DNA from: Candidatus Hepatincola sp. Av
Lineage (GTDB): Bacteria > Pseudomonadota > Alphaproteobacteria > WRAU01 > Hepatincolaceae
Direction of reading: 5' to 3'
Assembly (NCBI GenBank): GCA_023518375.1
Contig: CP068450.1
Location: 1,276,443 to 1,340,442, forward strand
DNA: 64,000 bases
Below, piece after piece: positions 9,860 through 19,833 of this stretch. Both the position numbers and the translations under genes were made by a program. The notes under the pieces were generated by a model that was given only the letters and a program-made list of their open reading frames with translations, was not told where the DNA came from and did no database searches. The stretch's first letter is position 1. The number at the start of each line of letters is the position of its first letter.

Positions 9860-10354
9860 ATGAAACTGAATGAAATAAAAGATAATAAAGGTGCTACTCA
9901 CGTAGTTAAAACTTTAGGTAGAGGCATCGGTTCTGGTTTAGGTAAAACATCTGGTAAAGGTCATAAAGGACAAAAAGCTAGAGGTGTAGGTAAGGTGCGT
10001 TTAGGTTTTGAAGGTGGTCAAAATCCTTTATATAGAAGAATGCCAAAACGTGGTTTTACTAATGTTTTTAAGAAAAATTATTTCACTATTAATTTAGAAG
10101 TGTTAGCAGCTTACATCAAAAAAGGTACTTTAAATCCTAAGGAAATTTTTACGTTTGAATATTTAAAACAACAAAAAGTTTGTAAGGGTATTTATGATGG
10201 TTTAAAAATCTTAGGAAAAGGTGAAGCACAAGCTATTAGTGTTGAAGTTGCTGCTATCTCCAAAACTGCTAAAGAAGCTATTGAGAAATCTGGTGGTAAA
10301 GTATCTGTTTTAACGCCTAAGAAATTTGTTGTAACTAAGTGGCAAGAATCTTAA
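9860..10354 (+). CDS. rplO: 50S ribosomal protein L15
   Basis: L15 is a late-assembly 23S-binding protein. The Gly-rich basic N-terminus GRGIGSGLGKTSGKGHKGQKARG (about residues 20-42), then GFEGGQNPLYRRMPKRGFTN, is diagnostic, as is the C-terminal SVEVAAISKTAKEAIEKSGG. It has 164 residues. It lies directly before secY, as in most spc operons. Confidence 0.97.
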   Translation: MKLNEIKDNKGATHVVKTLGRGIGSGLGKTSGKGHKGQKARGVGKVRLGFEGGQNPLYRRMPKRGFTNVFKKNYFTINLEVLAAYIKKGTLNPKEIFTFEYLKQQKVCKGIYDGLKILGKGEAQAISVEVAAISKTAKEAIEKSGGKVSVLTPKKFVVTKWQES

Positions 10355-10370
10355 TTTAAGGATTGTATTA

Positions 10371-11702
10371 ATGTCTAGTATGGTAAATAATTCTACAGGA
10401 TTTATGAATGCGTGGTCAAAATCGGCTGCTCTAAGGAATAGGATTTTATTCACTTTAGGTATACTAATTATATATCGTTTAGGTACCTATATCCCAATTC
10501 CAGGAATTAATCCTTTAATCTTTAAAGAGTTTATGAATCATAATTCTCAAGGTTTATTAGGCATGTTTGATCTATTCTCGGGGGGTGCCTTAGGGAGAAT
10601 GACTATTTTTGCTTTAAATATCGTGCCATATATAACTGCTTCAATCATGATGCAATTGTTTATTGTGATTTCCCCACAGCTTACTGAATTAAGAAAAGAA
10701 GGGGAAAGAGGTAGTGCCCAAATTAATCAATATACTAGGTATTTAACATTATTTGTATGCTTTATTCAAGGGTTTAGTATTGCAATTGGTTTAGAAAATT
10801 TACAATCTGGTGGTGCTAGTGCAGTTGTTAATCCTGGTTGGGTTTTTCGTTTTATGACAGCTTTTACTTTAACTTCAGGGACTTTCTTTGTATTATGGAT
10901 GGGTGAAAAAATCACAGAAAGAGGTATTGGTAATGGAGTGTCTTTAATTATTTTTTCAGGAATTGTATCTAATTTACCATTTGCTATGGTTACATTATTT
11001 ACTTTAGGAGAAAAAGGAACATTATCTCCTGTGTTTTTAATAGGTATAATAATAATGATGGTAGCCATTATTTATGGAGTGGTATTTGTAGAAACTGCAC
11101 AAAGAAGGTTAGTAGTAAAGTATCCTAAGCGGCAAATTAGTGGTAATAGGTTAGTTGGTGGTGAAACTTCATATTTACCATTAAAAATTAATAATGCTGG
11201 GGTTATTCCTCCTATTTTTGCTAGTTCTTTATTAATTTTACCAACAACATTAATTGGTTTTTTACACTCTTCTAATAGTTTTGTTACCTCAATTGGGGTA
11301 TATTTAGGTAGAGGGCAACCTCTATATATGTTACTTTATGCTGTTCTAATTACTTTTTTTGCTTTCTTTTATGTATCTGTGGTGTTTAACCCTAAAGAAA
11401 CAGCTGAGAATTTAAAAAATAATGGAGGTATTTTGTTAGGAATTAGGCCAGGTGAATATACGGCTAATCACTTACAACAATTACTAAATAGGCTCACTGT
11501 AATTGGTGCAATATATTTAGTGCTTGTTTGTTTATTACCTGAATTCCTAATTTCAAAAGCCTCAATTCCTTTTTATTTTGGTGGTACTAGTTTATTAATT
11601 GTTGTATCTGTAACTATGGATACTATTACTCAAGTGCAATCTCATTTAATGTCATATCAGTATGATAGTATTTTAAAGAAAGCAAAAATTGGTAGAAGAT
11701 AA
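10371..11702 (+). CDS. secY: Preprotein translocase subunit SecY
   Basis: SecY is the channel of the Sec translocon in the inner membrane; it exports the signal-peptide proteins seen in this window (DegP-like protease, TolC-like protein, cyclophilin). The 443-residue protein has about ten hydrophobic segments, the plug-region sequence GLLGMFDLFSGGALGRMTIFALNIVPYITASIMMQL and the cytosolic loop YPKRQISGNRLVGGETSYLPLKINNAGVIPPIFASS. The stop overlaps the adk start codon by one base. Confidence 0.98.
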   Translation: MSSMVNNSTGFMNAWSKSAALRNRILFTLGILIIYRLGTYIPIPGINPLIFKEFMNHNSQGLLGMFDLFSGGALGRMTIFALNIVPYITASIMMQLFIVISPQLTELRKEGERGSAQINQYTRYLTLFVCFIQGFSIAIGLENLQSGGASAVVNPGWVFRFMTAFTLTSGTFFVLWMGEKITERGIGNGVSLIIFSGIVSNLPFAMVTLFTLGEKGTLSPVFLIGIIIMMVAIIYGVVFVETAQRRLVVKYPKRQISGNRLVGGETSYLPLKINNAGVIPPIFASSLLILPTTLIGFLHSSNSFVTSIGVYLGRGQPLYMLLYAVLITFFAFFYVSVVFNPKETAENLKNNGGILLGIRPGEYTANHLQQLLNRLTVIGAIYLVLVCLLPEFLISKASIPFYFGGTSLLIVVSVTMDTITQVQSHLMSYQYDSILKKAKIGRR

Positions 11703-12349
11703 TGAAAAATGTATTTATTTTAATTGGTGCACCTGGTAGTGGTAAAGGGACTTTATCTAAAGTATTAGTAGATAAACTCAACATAGCTCATATCTCAAGC
11801 GGTGATATGTTGCGGGCAGAAATAACTAAAGGTAGCACGTTGTCTTTACAACTTAAAGAATTATTAGCTGAGGGTAAATTAATAGATGATAATCTAATGA
11901 CAGAAATGATTAGTACTAGAATTCAAAAAGAAGATTGTAAAAATGGTTTTATTTTAGATGGTTACCCTAGAACTTTACAGCAAGTAAAATTATTAGATAA
12001 AATGCTAAACCAATCTGAAATTAAACTTTATGCTTTTTATTTAGAAATAGACGATGATACTCTGATAAAAAGAATAACTGGTCGTTATGCTTGTGCGAAT
12101 TGTGGAGCAATTTATAATAAGTATACTTCAAATCCTAAAAAAGAAGGTGTGTGTGATAAATGTTCAGGAACAACTTTTGTTACCCGAGAAGATGATAATT
12201 TAGATACTTTTAATAAAAGATTAGGCACTTTTAAGGCAGAATTACAAGAAATTCTAGCTTTTTATGAAAAACTAGGTATACTTTATAAGTTTGATGCCAC
12301 ATTGGGTAAAGAGAAAATGCAGGAAAAGTTACTAAAGATAATAAATTAG
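11702..12349 (+). CDS. adk: Adenylate kinase, zinc-type LID
   Basis: Adenylate kinase interconverts ATP plus AMP and two ADP. The P-loop GAPGSGKGT is at residues 9-17, the NMP-binding segment HISSGDMLRAEI follows, and DGYPRTLQQ is conserved. The LID domain carries CANC...CDKC (about residues 130-153), a four-cysteine zinc site more familiar from Gram-positives but present in some Proteobacteria. It has 215 residues. The start overlaps the secY stop, so the two are co-translated. Confidence 0.97.
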   Translation: MKNVFILIGAPGSGKGTLSKVLVDKLNIAHISSGDMLRAEITKGSTLSLQLKELLAEGKLIDDNLMTEMISTRIQKEDCKNGFILDGYPRTLQQVKLLDKMLNQSEIKLYAFYLEIDDDTLIKRITGRYACANCGAIYNKYTSNPKKEGVCDKCSGTTFVTREDDNLDTFNKRLGTFKAELQEILAFYEKLGILYKFDATLGKEKMQEKLLKIIN

Positions 12350-12360
12350 TGCTTACTATA

Positions 12361-12389
12361 TTGACAATAACAGGATTATTGTTTAAATT
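12361..12389 (+). promoter_or_regulatory. Candidate promoter for rpsM-rpsK-rpoA-rplQ
   Basis: A perfect -35 hexamer TTGACA (12361-12366) is followed after 17 bases by TAAATT (12384-12389), four of six to the -10 consensus. It sits in the 87-bp gap between adk and rpsM, the only sizeable gap in the ribosomal run. It could provide extra transcription of the alpha operon. It is inferred from sequence only. Confidence 0.45.
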
Positions 12390-12436
12390 TAGTGTTGTTA
12401 CATTAATGTTTAACTAAATGGAAAAGGAGAGTTAAT

Positions 12437-12805
12437 TTGGCTCGTATAGCAGGTGTAAATATTCCAACTAATAAAAAAGTTGGTATAGCCTTAACTTATA
12501 TTTACGGAATAGGTTTAAAAACTGCTTTAGAAATATGTTCTAAGGCAAAACTTTCTCCAGATATAAGGGTAAGTGCTTTAACAGAAGAAGAAGTATCTAA
12601 AATTAGAGAAACCATAGATAACGACTACATGGTAGAAGGTGATCTAAAGCGGGTTGTTTATCTTAATATTAAAAGAATGATGGACTTAGGTTGCTATAAG
12701 GGGTTACGACACAGACGGCACCTTCCTGTTAGAGGGCAAAGAACTCATACTAATGCAAGAACAAGAAAAGGTCCAGCAAAAGCCATTGCTGGCAAAAAAA
12801 TGTAA
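12437..12805 (+). CDS. rpsM: 30S ribosomal protein S13, TTG start
   Basis: S13 is a head protein that bridges to the large subunit and P-site tRNA. The sequence [25 protein letters not shown] and the C-terminal [23 protein letters not shown] are diagnostic; 122 residues. The conserved N-terminus begins at a TTG codon with AAAAGGAGAG six bases upstream and no ATG nearby, so TTG is the most likely start. No rpmJ or infA gene precedes it. Confidence 0.96.
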   Translation: MARIAGVNIPTNKKVGIALTYIYGIGLKTALEICSKAKLSPDIRVSALTEEEVSKIRETIDNDYMVEGDLKRVVYLNIKRMMDLGCYKGLRHRRHLPVRGQRTHTNARTRKGPAKAIAGKKM

Positions 12806-12822
12806 CATAAATAGAGATACAT

Positions 12823-13215
12823 ATGAAATCTACCGATAAACAAAAAGTAAAAAAACGTGATAAGAAAAATATTATTACAGGTATTGTTCATGTTAGTTCA
12901 ACATTTAACAATACTTTAATAACAATTACCGATGTACATGGAAATGTTATATCTTGGTCTTCAGCTGGACAGCAAGGGTTTAAGGGTTCAAGGAAATCTA
13001 CACCATATGCTGCTCAAATTGCAGCTGAGGTTGCGTCTAAAAAGGCTATGGAGCACGGGCTAAAATTTGTTTCCGTTGAGGTGAGAGGTCCAGGGTCAGC
13101 GAGGGAATCTGCTTTAAGAACCTTACAAACTGTAGGTTTAGTAGTAACATCAATTAAAGATGTAACCTCAATTCCTCATAATGGTTGTCGCCCTAGCAAA
13201 AGAAGACGAGTATAA
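12823..13215 (+). CDS. rpsK: 30S ribosomal protein S11
   Basis: S11 is on the 30S platform near the mRNA exit. The product contains [46 protein letters not shown] and ends [22 protein letters not shown], both highly conserved. It has 130 residues with a basic N-terminal extension. It lies between rpsM and rpoA in the usual alpha-operon order. Confidence 0.98.
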   Translation: MKSTDKQKVKKRDKKNIITGIVHVSSTFNNTLITITDVHGNVISWSSAGQQGFKGSRKSTPYAAQIAAEVASKKAMEHGLKFVSVEVRGPGSARESALRTLQTVGLVVTSIKDVTSIPHNGCRPSKRRRV

Positions 13216-13250
13216 CTTGAAGCAATTAATTATAAAGTAAGGGGTTAAGT

Positions 13251-14267
13251 GTGATAGAACAAAATTGGCAAAGTTTAATTAAGCCGAAAAATATACAATT
13301 GGAAACTGATAATAGCCAAAATTCTGTAAGAATTGTAGTGGAACCTTTAGAAAGAGGTTTTGGTGTAACCTTAGGTAATGCTTTAAGAAGAATATTACTT
13401 TCATCACTACAAGGTGCTGCAGTTACTGCCATTAAAATTGATGGAGTAGTTCATGAATTTTCTGCTATTGAAGGGGTTTCAGAAGATGTAACCGATATTA
13501 TTTTAAATATTAAGCAATTGAAGATACGTTCTCATACTTTATCTCCTGTTGTATTAAACCTTAAAGTAAAAGGTACTAAAGTTGTTACAGCGGCAGATAT
13601 TGAAGAAAATCATAATATTGAAATTCTTAATAAAGAATTAGTAATTTGTAATATTGATGAAAATAAAGAACTGAATATGCAAATTACCATTGAAGTAGGT
13701 AAAGGTTATTCTCCTGTGGAGTCTCGTCTTAATAAAAATAAAGAAATAGGTTTAATTTTAGTAGATGCTATTTTTTCTCCTATTGAAAGGGTTAAGTACG
13801 AAGTAGAGAACGCTAGAGTGGGTCAGGTAACAGATTACGATAAACTCTACTTAGATGTATTAACAGATGGTTCTATTGCTCCTGAGAAAGCTGTAGGATT
13901 AGCTGCTAAAATTTTACAAGAACAGTTAAATAGTTTTATTAGTTTTGAAGTACCAGATTTAGCTGTTGAAGAAGTAGTAGAAAAAGATGAACTACCGTTT
14001 GATGTAAACTTATTAAAAAGAATTGATGAATTAGAGTTTTCTGTACGTTCGGCTAATTGTTTAAAGAATGCTAAAATTCTTTATATTGGTGATTTAGTGC
14101 AAAAAACTGAAGCAGATATGTTGAAAACTGCTAATTTTGGTAGAAAATCTTTAAATGAAATTAAAGAAGTTTTAGCAAAAATGAATCTTTCTTTAGGTAT
14201 GACAATAGAAAATTGGCCACCAGAAGATATAGCAACTTTAGTTAAAAAATATGAAGATAAATACTAG
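13251..14267 (+). CDS. rpoA: RNA polymerase alpha subunit
   Basis: The alpha subunit dimerises to nucleate RNA polymerase and contacts UP elements and activators. The N-terminal domain (about residues 1-235) contains [37 protein letters not shown]; the C-terminal domain (about 255-325) contains [38 protein letters not shown]. The length of 338 residues is normal. It begins with GTG preceded by AAGGGG. A 35-bp gap separates it from rpsK. Confidence 0.98.
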   Translation: MIEQNWQSLIKPKNIQLETDNSQNSVRIVVEPLERGFGVTLGNALRRILLSSLQGAAVTAIKIDGVVHEFSAIEGVSEDVTDIILNIKQLKIRSHTLSPVVLNLKVKGTKVVTAADIEENHNIEILNKELVICNIDENKELNMQITIEVGKGYSPVESRLNKNKEIGLILVDAIFSPIERVKYEVENARVGQVTDYDKLYLDVLTDGSIAPEKAVGLAAKILQEQLNSFISFEVPDLAVEEVVEKDELPFDVNLLKRIDELEFSVRSANCLKNAKILYIGDLVQKTEADMLKTANFGRKSLNEIKEVLAKMNLSLGMTIENWPPEDIATLVKKYEDKY

Positions 14268-14288
14268 TAGCCGGAGAAAGAAATAATT

Positions 14289-14696
14289 ATGAGACATAGA
14301 CTAAGTGGCAGAAAGCTAGGTAGAACTACAGCTGAAAGAAAGGCTTTGTTTAAAAATATGGCAATAGCTTTAATAATTAATGAACAAATTAAATCTACAT
14401 TACCAAAAGCAAAAGAGTTAAGATCTTATGTAGATAAGCTAATAACCTTAAGTAAAAAAGGTACATTAGCACATAAAAGAAAGGCTTTTGCTCTATTAAG
14501 AAACGATGAAGCAGTACATAAATTATTTTCGGCATTAGGTAGTAGATACCAAGAAAGAAATGGTGGATATACTAGAGTATTAAAAAGTGGTTTTAGAACT
14601 GGTGATAATGCACCAATGGCAATTATTGAGTTCATTGATAGAGATATAAATGCAAAAGGTAGTAAAGATCTAAAGCAGACAGTAGAAGCAGAATAG
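14289..14696 (+). CDS. rplQ: 50S ribosomal protein L17
   Basis: L17 is the last gene of the alpha operon and lies near the tunnel exit. The start [29 protein letters not shown] and the end [17 protein letters not shown] are conserved. It has 135 residues, including a short charged tail. A GGAG ribosome site lies 12 bp upstream. No clear intrinsic terminator follows; the next gene starts 36 bp later. Confidence 0.97.
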   Translation: MRHRLSGRKLGRTTAERKALFKNMAIALIINEQIKSTLPKAKELRSYVDKLITLSKKGTLAHKRKAFALLRNDEAVHKLFSALGSRYQERNGGYTRVLKSGFRTGDNAPMAIIEFIDRDINAKGSKDLKQTVEAE

Positions 14697-14731
14697 TCTA
14701 AAAAATTTCTGCATTTTTAAAGACACACATT

Positions 14732-15127
14732 ATGATTCTTGAAAATATTATATATTTTTTATTTATTATTTTTAATTTAGTTATAGTTGTGTCTTTTTTG
14801 TTATCCCCCCTATTTTATGTTATTGCTCAAATATTCTATCATGGTCGTGGCGTTACCTATTTAAGAATTAATAATATTTTTTTACTTTATTTTACTCCTT
14901 TAGCTATTTTCTTTTTCTTCTTTCCTAGTTTGTTTTTAATAAACGATAGTATTTTACAATTAGTATTGTTTATTCTATCTTTCTTAATATACCAATTGCC
15001 TTTATTATATTTATTAAATTTTTTCATATTTAAAGAAAAAGTTATTGTGAAGATTTTAGCAATTTTTTTATTGCTAGTTTCTATAGAATTAACTTTATAT
15101 TATATTTTGTATAATATTATTAATTAA
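14732..15127 (+). CDS. Small integral membrane protein, unknown function
   Basis: I do not recognise this 131-residue protein. It is overwhelmingly hydrophobic (Phe, Leu, Ile), with about four predicted membrane segments at roughly residues 5-30, 48-68, 72-96 and 105-127. The only notable polar stretch is YHGRGVTYLRINN (about residues 36-48). It has no signal peptidase motif. It lies between rplQ and the DegP-like protease on the same strand, 32 bp before the latter. Codon use is local, so recent transfer is not suggested. Confidence 0.6.
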   Translation: MILENIIYFLFIIFNLVIVVSFLLSPLFYVIAQIFYHGRGVTYLRINNIFLLYFTPLAIFFFFFPSLFLINDSILQLVLFILSFLIYQLPLLYLLNFFIFKEKVIVKILAIFLLLVSIELTLYYILYNIIN

Positions 15128-15158
15128 TATTTAAGTTAGCAATAATGGATATTATATA

Positions 15159-16487
15159 ATGCGTTTTTTGATTTTAATCCTATTTTTTAATTTAACTTTT
15201 TTACCATCAATTCTTAAAGCTGCTAGCCAAGATCCTTTACAGCAAAGTATAGATTCTGTAGTAAGTGTATATGCTTTATCTCAAGGTTCAAAAGCTGAAA
15301 TAGAGGAATTCTTACATTCTAATAGTACAGAGGCTGATAAGGGCTCAGGTATTATTGTAGCTAAATCTGGTTTAGTTATTACTAACCGCCATGTTATAGC
15401 TTATAAAAAGGCTATTAAAATGATATTGCACGATGGTAGAATATTTACAGCTAAAATAGTAGCCGAAGATGCAAGTATAGACCTTGCGTTATTACAATTA
15501 GAAGCACCAGATAATAAGCCAGTCAGCTTTACTCCTATTACAATGGGAGCTACTAGTAGTTTAAAAATAGGTGATGAAGTATTTGCTATAGGTAATCCTT
15601 TTGGTATAGGAATTTCAGTATCCTCAGGAATTATATCAGCTTTACCTACAAATAATGAATTTGCTAATATTGGTAACTTAATTCAAACAGATGCTGCTAT
15701 TAATCCAGGTAGTTCTGGTGGAGCTTTAATAGACTCTAAAGGGCAATTAATTGGTATGAATACTGGAAAATTTGGTGATACCTTTGTTGGTATAGGTTTT
15801 GCTATTCCGGTGAATATTTTAGAATTATTCATTAATAGATCTTTAAAAGGTGAAAAAGTTAGAAACTATTGGTTAGGTTTTTCAGCAGTAGATGTAAATT
15901 ACATGTTAGCAAAAAAGTCAGGTATGGATATCCCAAAAGGGATAATGGTAACCCAAGTGTATAAAGATACCCCTGCAGCAAAGGCTAAATTGCAAGTAGG
16001 TGATATTGTGATAGCTTTAAACAATACTCCTATTAATAGCTTTGCAGGCTTATCTTACCAGTTAGCTTTAATTGAATCTCCAACTCCTCTATCCATTAGT
16101 ATTCTAAGAAATAGAGTGAATTTACTTATTCCTATAACTCCAGAAATACCAAAGGAAAATGTAGCAAAACAAACTACTGCTATTACTTATGGCGTATTTG
16201 AGGGGTTAACTATTGCTAATAATTCAAATGCTATTGCTTATGAAATAGGCATAGATGCTGAAGTGAATGGCTTAGTTGTTTACGATATTCGTCCTAAATC
16301 TGTTTTAGATAATTTTGGGGTAAAAAAAGGTGATATTATTGTATCAGCTAATGGTATAAAAATTAACAATGTAGCAGATATGCTAAAATTTTTAAAAAAC
16401 AATGTTAATCAAAATAAATATTCTATAATGATACGTAGAAATAATACAGATATAACCATTAATGTTTCCAATAAAACTAAAAAATGA
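15159..16487 (+). CDS. degP: Periplasmic serine endoprotease, DegP/DegQ family
   Basis: This is a HtrA-family protease/chaperone that degrades misfolded envelope proteins. A signal peptide spans about residues 1-21 (ILILFFNLTFLPSILKAA). The chymotrypsin-like triad is visible as His78 (NRHV), Asp108 (SIDLALL) and Ser186 (NPGSSGGAL). Two PDZ domains follow at roughly 235-330 and 345-440. Its 442 residues fit the family. The extended Q-linker loop of DegP is short here, closer to DegQ. The next gene overlaps by an ATGA, suggesting coupling with a beta-barrel protein, a plausible client. Confidence 0.92.
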   Translation: MRFLILILFFNLTFLPSILKAASQDPLQQSIDSVVSVYALSQGSKAEIEEFLHSNSTEADKGSGIIVAKSGLVITNRHVIAYKKAIKMILHDGRIFTAKIVAEDASIDLALLQLEAPDNKPVSFTPITMGATSSLKIGDEVFAIGNPFGIGISVSSGIISALPTNNEFANIGNLIQTDAAINPGSSGGALIDSKGQLIGMNTGKFGDTFVGIGFAIPVNILELFINRSLKGEKVRNYWLGFSAVDVNYMLAKKSGMDIPKGIMVTQVYKDTPAAKAKLQVGDIVIALNNTPINSFAGLSYQLALIESPTPLSISILRNRVNLLIPITPEIPKENVAKQTTAITYGVFEGLTIANNSNAIAYEIGIDAEVNGLVVYDIRPKSVLDNFGVKKGDIIVSANGIKINNVADMLKFLKNNVNQNKYSIMIRRNNTDITINVSNKTKK

Positions 16488-17230
16488 GCCACAACATGAA
16501 GGTTACCAGAACTTTTTTCTTACTGTTAATTTGCTTATTTAGTAAAAATTTATTAGCAACCGAAATAGTAGGTGGTTTAGGTTATGGATCTTGGCAGCAT
16601 GGGGATTATAGTTCTTTTGGTGCGGTTACTCCGTCTTTAGAGATTTATGTACCTGTGTATAAGAATCTTTCAGCTGGTTTTGGGGTATCTTACACTAGTG
16701 TGGAATATGGAGCAAAAAGTGATTTAGCAGGTGGGGTAAACTACCCTGACCCTACAAGTTTAAGTGGAAAATCTAAACATAGTATTGTACCACTTCAATT
16801 AAGTTTAAAATATGATTATGAATTTGCAAGAAATTGGAAAGTTTTAGGCATTATAAGAGCAGGCTTAAGTGCAGGGCAAGATACTTATCACAATTCTACT
16901 TTATGTGATGATGGTGCTTGTTCGGAAATAGATCAAGAGACTGGAGCAAATAAACCTACAAATGCTTCAAATAGAAATACAGATGTATTAGAAATTGGAG
17001 TAGACAAGGTTTTTGGTTTTGATGTTGGTTTTTCTTATAAACAGTATTTATTTTTAGTAACTTACTCGGCTATGAATGTAACCAATACTTATAATTATAC
17101 TCATACTACTTTTAATCCTGATGAAGACCATCCACAAACTGATATAGATGTTCAAGACACTGGAAAAAATAAGAATAACACCACCATGCAAACTATAGGT
17201 TTTAAAATTGCCTATATGTTTGATTTTTAG
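16484..17230 (+). CDS. Outer-membrane beta-barrel surface protein
   Basis: This is probably a small porin-like or surface-antigen barrel. It has an N-terminal signal peptide (KVTRTFFLLLICLFSKNLLA), alternating hydrophobic strands with Gly/Tyr (GGLGYGSWQHGDY, GFGVSYTSVEYG, LKYDYEF, GFDVGFSYKQYLF) and a C-terminal aromatic strand ending KIAYMFDF, the terminal Phe expected for BAM recognition. It has 248 residues; an alternative ATG at 16496 would give 244. The chosen start forms an ATGA overlap with the protease stop. No specific ligand can be inferred. Confidence 0.72.
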   Translation: MSHNMKVTRTFFLLLICLFSKNLLATEIVGGLGYGSWQHGDYSSFGAVTPSLEIYVPVYKNLSAGFGVSYTSVEYGAKSDLAGGVNYPDPTSLSGKSKHSIVPLQLSLKYDYEFARNWKVLGIIRAGLSAGQDTYHNSTLCDDGACSEIDQETGANKPTNASNRNTDVLEIGVDKVFGFDVGFSYKQYLFLVTYSAMNVTNTYNYTHTTFNPDEDHPQTDIDVQDTGKNKNNTTMQTIGFKIAYMFDF

Positions 17231-17256
17231 CACCAAATTTTTAGTATCTAATATAT

Positions 17257-18219
17257 ATGCAAAAATTCATAGAAGTTACTATAGATAATAATCCACAAAT
17301 ACCTTTATTACAGTGGGTGCTAGAGCATTACCCTAATTTAAACCATAGCATTACCCAAAAACTTATTCGCACCGCTGCAATTAAACTAAACGGTAAAAAA
17401 GCTAAATTTTCTATTATAGTTAATAAGCATGATATTATTAAACTTCCTATAGAGTTTATTAATAGCTTTATTCCAGCCCCTAAAAAGGTAACTAAATCAA
17501 CTGTAAACCCTGCTTTATATAAAAAAGAAATTTCCTTATTACTTAATTCTATTTTATACCAAGATGATGATTATTTAATTCTTAATAAACCGGCAGGGTT
17601 AGCAATGCAAGGAGGTACTAAAGTATATTTCCACTTAGCACTAGCATTACCTTTTTTTAAGCTAGGAAAGAGCCACAGCCCTTATTTAGTTCATAGGCTA
17701 GACAAAGATACCTCAGGGGTACTAATACTGGCTAGAAATAAAGAAACTAGCCAATATATGTTTGAAGTTTTTAAACAAAAAAGAATTACTAAGATTTATA
17801 ATTGTTTAGTCTATCCCTTTATAAATCAGGAAGATACAGGCATTATTAAAGCAAACCTGTTAAAACAAGGTGCTACTAACTCCGAGCAAATTGTAATAGA
17901 TTCTAAAGGTAAAGAAGCTATTACAAAATATAAAGTACTGCAAAAAAAAGATAAAATAGCTTTGTTAGAAGTAGAGCCACAAACAGGAAGAACTCATCAA
18001 ATTAGAGTCCATATGGCACAAGTTTTGCATGCTCCAATTATAGGTGATTTTAAATATGGAGCTAAACCTTTAAAAATAGGTATAGATTACCACAGGCTAT
18101 ATTTGCATGCTAAAAGTATAGAGTTTCAAAACGCTATGGGTAAAACCATTAAAATTACAGCTCCCTTACCTGAAACCTTTGTTAGCACTTTACAAAAGTT
18201 GGGTTTCACAGATAAATAG
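17257..18219 (+). CDS. rluC: Ribosomal large-subunit pseudouridine synthase, RluC/RluD family
   Basis: The enzyme isomerises specific uridines of 23S rRNA to pseudouridine. An S4-like RNA-binding region lies at about residues 14-62. The catalytic motif HRLDKDTSGVLIL has its Asp at residue 149, and RTHQIRVHMAQVLHAPIIGD is the second family signature. It has 320 residues. RluC is favoured over RluD by the KxxK-type S4 region and by its usual presence in reduced alphaproteobacteria, but the exact target uridines cannot be told from sequence. Confidence 0.85.
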   Translation: MQKFIEVTIDNNPQIPLLQWVLEHYPNLNHSITQKLIRTAAIKLNGKKAKFSIIVNKHDIIKLPIEFINSFIPAPKKVTKSTVNPALYKKEISLLLNSILYQDDDYLILNKPAGLAMQGGTKVYFHLALALPFFKLGKSHSPYLVHRLDKDTSGVLILARNKETSQYMFEVFKQKRITKIYNCLVYPFINQEDTGIIKANLLKQGATNSEQIVIDSKGKEAITKYKVLQKKDKIALLEVEPQTGRTHQIRVHMAQVLHAPIIGDFKYGAKPLKIGIDYHRLYLHAKSIEFQNAMGKTIKITAPLPETFVSTLQKLGFTDK

Positions 18220-18243
18220 AACTTATAATAATTAAAGTTAAGA

Positions 18244-18813
18244 TTAATCGTCTTTTTCTTTAATAATTTTATGCTTATTAATAATAGGCAGTTGGGCTAC
18301 TGAAAAAATAATGGTTAAAATAGTAATACCAAATACTTTGAAGTTGACCCAAGTATTAGTATCTACATTTCTGTAAACTACTTCATTTAAAACCGCTAAC
18401 AACAAAAAAAAGGTAATCCAGTATCTAATTAATAAATTCCAACCATAATCGGTGATTTCCAGCTGGGAATTTAAGGTTATTTTTAGAAAATTTTTCTTAA
18501 ACAATAAGCCAACAAATAAACTAGCAGCAAAAAATAAATTTAATAAAGTTACTTTAATTTTAATAAAGCTAGGATCATGCAAAAAAATTGTTAACCCACC
18601 AAAAATAATGGCTAACATACAAGTAATTACAGGAATCACGTGGATATTTTTAGTATAAATATAGGCAAATATTAAATTGAGTAAACTAGTTACCATAAGA
18701 ATTCCTGTACCTACATAAATACCAAAATATTTATTTCCAATAAAAAATAAGAAAATAGGTATTATTTCTAAAAATACAGGATAACGTTTTTCAAGTTTTT
18801 TTTCAGTTGTCAT
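18244..18813 (-). CDS. yciB: Inner membrane septation-like protein YciB/IspZ
   Basis: YciB-family proteins are small inner-membrane proteins linked to cell-envelope synthesis and septation. The 189-residue product has five to six hydrophobic segments and family features: EIIPIFLFFIGNKYFGIYVGTGILM near the N-terminus and YRNVDTNTWVNFKVFG (about residues 146-161), which corresponds to the conserved W(V)NFK motif. It follows lipB by 6 bp on the minus strand and is convergent with the pseudouridine synthase. Confidence 0.87.
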   Translation of the reverse strand: MTTEKKLEKRYPVFLEIIPIFLFFIGNKYFGIYVGTGILMVTSLLNLIFAYIYTKNIHVIPVITCMLAIIFGGLTIFLHDPSFIKIKVTLLNLFFAASLFVGLLFKKNFLKITLNSQLEITDYGWNLLIRYWITFFLLLAVLNEVVYRNVDTNTWVNFKVFGITILTIIFSVAQLPIINKHKIIKEKDD

Positions 18814-18819
18814 TTAAGA

Positions 18820-19455
18820 TTACTCAAGGTTGCCACCTGAAATTAAAGGCGGTATATTTTTCTTTAAGATACTGTTAAAGCTGTTAAATGATATATCTTT
18901 TTTTAACTGTTGTAAAGAAGTAACCCCTAAGTTATGCAACCCACAAGGTATAATATTTTGGAAATGTTGTAAGTTAGGGGAAATATTAACCGCAATGCCA
19001 TGGTAAGCTACCCACTTTCTAACTCTAATCCCTATAGCCGCAATTTTTTTTTCTTGCCCTTGATCTAATACCCAAATACCTACTAGGTTATCTTTTTTAA
19101 AAGCATCTAAGTCATAATGCGTTAAGGTGTTAATTATCCATGTTTCTAGAGTATTAACATATAGCTTTATATTTTTAGTGCTTACAAGATTGACAATAGG
19201 ATAAATAATTTGTTGCCCTTGACCATGATAGGTAATTTTACCTCCACGTTTACTTTCTACTACAGGTATCTTATTGGGATTTAGTAAATCGGCATTAGTA
19301 GCTGAAGTACCTTTCGTATATACATCAAAATGTTCTAAAAGCCATACCATATTAGGTTGACTATTGCTAATTACACCATCAACATAATGTTCCATAGTAG
19401 TAATAGCTTCTTCATATAAGATAGGTGTAGTATTTATTTTCCACTTAATATTCAT
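18820..19455 (-). CDS. lipB: Octanoyl-[acyl-carrier-protein]:protein octanoyltransferase
   Basis: LipB transfers octanoate from ACP to apo-lipoyl domains, the first step of de novo lipoylation. The family motif RGGKITYHGQGQQIIYP is at about residues 71-87; the catalytic Lys lies in KKIAAIGIRVRKW and the catalytic Cys in IIPCGL. Its 211 residues are normal. LipA is not in the window. It is likely co-transcribed with yciB. It implies retained lipoate-dependent dehydrogenases. Confidence 0.94.
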   Translation of the reverse strand: MNIKWKINTTPILYEEAITTMEHYVDGVISNSQPNMVWLLEHFDVYTKGTSATNADLLNPNKIPVVESKRGGKITYHGQGQQIIYPIVNLVSTKNIKLYVNTLETWIINTLTHYDLDAFKKDNLVGIWVLDQGQEKKIAAIGIRVRKWVAYHGIAVNISPNLQHFQNIIPCGLHNLGVTSLQQLKKDISFNSFNSILKKNIPPLISGGNLE

Positions 19456-19770
19456 TATTCTCCAAATTATTCAACTCATCTAATCATAGCAAAATTACAG
19501 TGTTAATGTCTATTATATATTAGCTTTTATAGACTTCCTGTTTTATATTTTGAGTTAGTAAATTATATATTATATTAAACAGCATCAGTGAATAGCTAGG
19601 AATATAAGTTAATTATAATTCTTGTTAGATTATAAATTTTTCTAAGGTTTTAATGAATATTTTTATACACAGTGATATTTGTAAGGCTAAGTGTTGGTTC
19701 GTTCATAGTTCAATTTGTATGTATTCATACTGTTAATAAAGTTGTTATACAAAAATAATTATAGTTAAAG

Positions 19771-19796
19771 TTATAATTATAATTATAATTATAATT
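19771..19796. repeat. Tandem TTATAA hexamer run
   Basis: The hexamer TTATAA is repeated a little more than four times without interruption. It is a simple-sequence tract that could vary in length by slippage. It lies about 60 bp upstream of the tRNA-Leu promoter. Confidence 0.8.
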
Positions 19797-19833
19797 GATT
19801 ATACAATGTAGAAGTTATCGCTTGCTAACTTAG

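Noticed and set aside
12350..12436. Possible infA or rpmJ gene between adk and rpsM
   Set aside because: The gap is only 87 bp and contains stops in all frames; it is better explained as a promoter region.
19771..19796. Hexamer run considered as a CRISPR-like or origin repeat
   Set aside because: The units are contiguous with no spacers, and no DnaA boxes or cas genes are nearby; it is simple sequence.
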